A stretch of 6,114 bases of DNA from Anaerolineales bacterium. GTDB taxonomy: Bacteria > Chloroflexota > Anaerolineae > Anaerolineales > E44-bin32. Position numbers and translations under genes: made by a program. Positions 5,488 through 6,114 of the stretch are shown piece by piece. The stretch covers positions 41,504-47,617 of the forward strand of contig WVZH01000264.1 in assembly GCA_011772595.1 (NCBI GenBank), in the 5' to 3' direction. Numbering within the stretch: the first letter of the stretch is position 1; every line of letters begins with the position of its first letter. Under the pieces are notes generated by a model, which saw only the letters and a program-made list of their open reading frames with translations, was not told the DNA's origin and did not search any database.

Positions 5488-6114
5488 CTAAAGCACAATC
5501 GAGCCGCCCGGGGGAACGATGCGCACTTCCACTTCCGGTGCAAACTGAGAAGCGAAATGTAAAAACGCATGTGGGGGATCCTTCAGGAAACCAAACTTCC
5601 TCCAACCTAACCCGAGAGGCGCAAAGGTCCCCCAGTGAGTGGGAACCGAAAAACGAGGGCGAAGAAGTTGTAAGGCTCTGGCTGCACGATACGGGTTCAT
5701 ATGGCCATGACGCAGTGTGGGCCCCCATCCCCAAACAGGGAGTAGGGCAAGATCTAGATCTCTACCGATGAGGGACATCTCGGGAAATTGCTCGGTATCG
5801 CCCGCGATATACACCGATCGATTTCCACGAATGACGTACCCCAAACACTTCGCTCTTGGCCCGAGAGGGTATCGCCAATCTGAATGCTCTGCTTTCGTCG
5901 CCTCTATTGAGAGAGAACCGAGAGCCTTCGTGTCTCCAACTTCCATCTCCTCGGAACAATGCCAATATCTATGATCGAGGAGACGCTTTGCCCCTTTGGG
6001 AAGGATGATGGGTGTTTCTGGGTTTAGCATGTGAATGGACGGGAGGTCCAAGTGATCCATGTGTAAATGAGAGACAAGAACGACATCAATGTCTTGATAG
6101 TGGTTTGGGTTTAT
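5488..6114 (-). CDS. MBL-fold metallohydrolase, UlaG/NAPE-PLD-like (5' end outside window)
   Basis: The frame is open from the right edge, so the N-terminus is missing and 208 residues are visible. The metal motif SHLHMDHLD (HxHxDH at visible residues 16-21) straddles the first in-frame ATG at 6060, which therefore cannot be the true start. Further metal-site residues are His77 (KAEHSDWRYP), Asp106 (IAGDTEQFP) and His160 in VPTHWGTFAP. The strings LLPVWGWGP (124-132) and GHMNPYRAARAL (137-148) are typical of the beta-lactamase superfamily 2 group (Pfam Lactamase_B_2) that includes UlaG lactonase and N-acyl-phosphatidylethanolamine phospholipase D. The fold and a two-metal hydrolase activity are well supported; the substrate is not. 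The visible part is probably most of the protein, lacking perhaps 50-100 residues. No signal peptide can be judged. It is followed after 15 bases by the membrane phosphodiesterase, forming an operon. Confidence 0.88.
   Translation of the reverse strand: MNPNHYQDIDVVLVSHLHMDHLDLPSIHMLNPETPIILPKGAKRLLDHRYWHCSEEMEVGDTKALGSLSIEATKAEHSDWRYPLGPRAKCLGYVIRGNRSVYIAGDTEQFPEMSLIGRDLDLALLPVWGWGPTLRHGHMNPYRAARALQLLRPRFSVPTHWGTFAPLGLGWRKFGFLKDPPHAFLHFASQFAPEVEVRIVPPGGSIVL

Overview
The window is bacterial and gene-dense. It holds three complete genes, two genes cut by the window edges, and two intergenic stretches longer than 250 bases. Two lipoprotein signal peptides, strong AGGAGG-type ribosome binding sites and a holin-like membrane domain fused to an alkaline-phosphatase-superfamily domain all point to bacteria. 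Nothing in the sequence fixes the phylum. A Chloroflexota or Actinomycetota-like lineage would fit the protein families, but that is a weak inference.

Layout: (1) At the left edge, the first 25 codons of a minus-strand lipoprotein gene (76 to 1) run out of the window. (2) Positions 77-494 are non-coding and separate this gene from a divergent plus-strand gene. They hold a candidate minus-strand promoter with an inverted repeat, and a copy of a CTTCGACTTCGCTCAGG-type intergenic repeat. (3) A plus-strand gene (495-1970) encodes a secreted, lipid-anchored alpha/beta-hydrolase-like protein with an EF-hand/dockerin-like loop. (4) Convergent to it, 22 bases away, is a minus-strand FAD-dependent oxidoreductase of the DAO family (3108-1993). 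(5) A 285-base gap carries hairpins and possible transcription signals. (6) A minus-strand pair fills the right side: an MBL-fold metallohydrolase entering from the right edge (6114-5488), then, after 15 bases, a holin-domain/phosphodiesterase membrane protein (5472-3394) with a near-perfect Shine-Dalgarno sequence.

The MBL hydrolase and the membrane phosphodiesterase are almost certainly one transcription unit. Both are metal-dependent hydrolases with intact ligand sets from superfamilies that include phosphodiesterases, so a shared role on a phosphodiester substrate (lipid head group, nucleotide or envelope polymer) is reasonable but unproven. The FAD oxidoreductase lies downstream on the same strand but is probably at least partly independent. 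The left and right halves also differ in base composition: hand-counted sample lines give about 60-65% GC in the lipoprotein and oxidoreductase genes, against about 38-45% in the phosphodiesterase gene. No RNA gene, CRISPR array, insertion sequence or phage structural gene is visible. The most interesting part is the MBL/holin-phosphodiesterase pair, although its component families are known.
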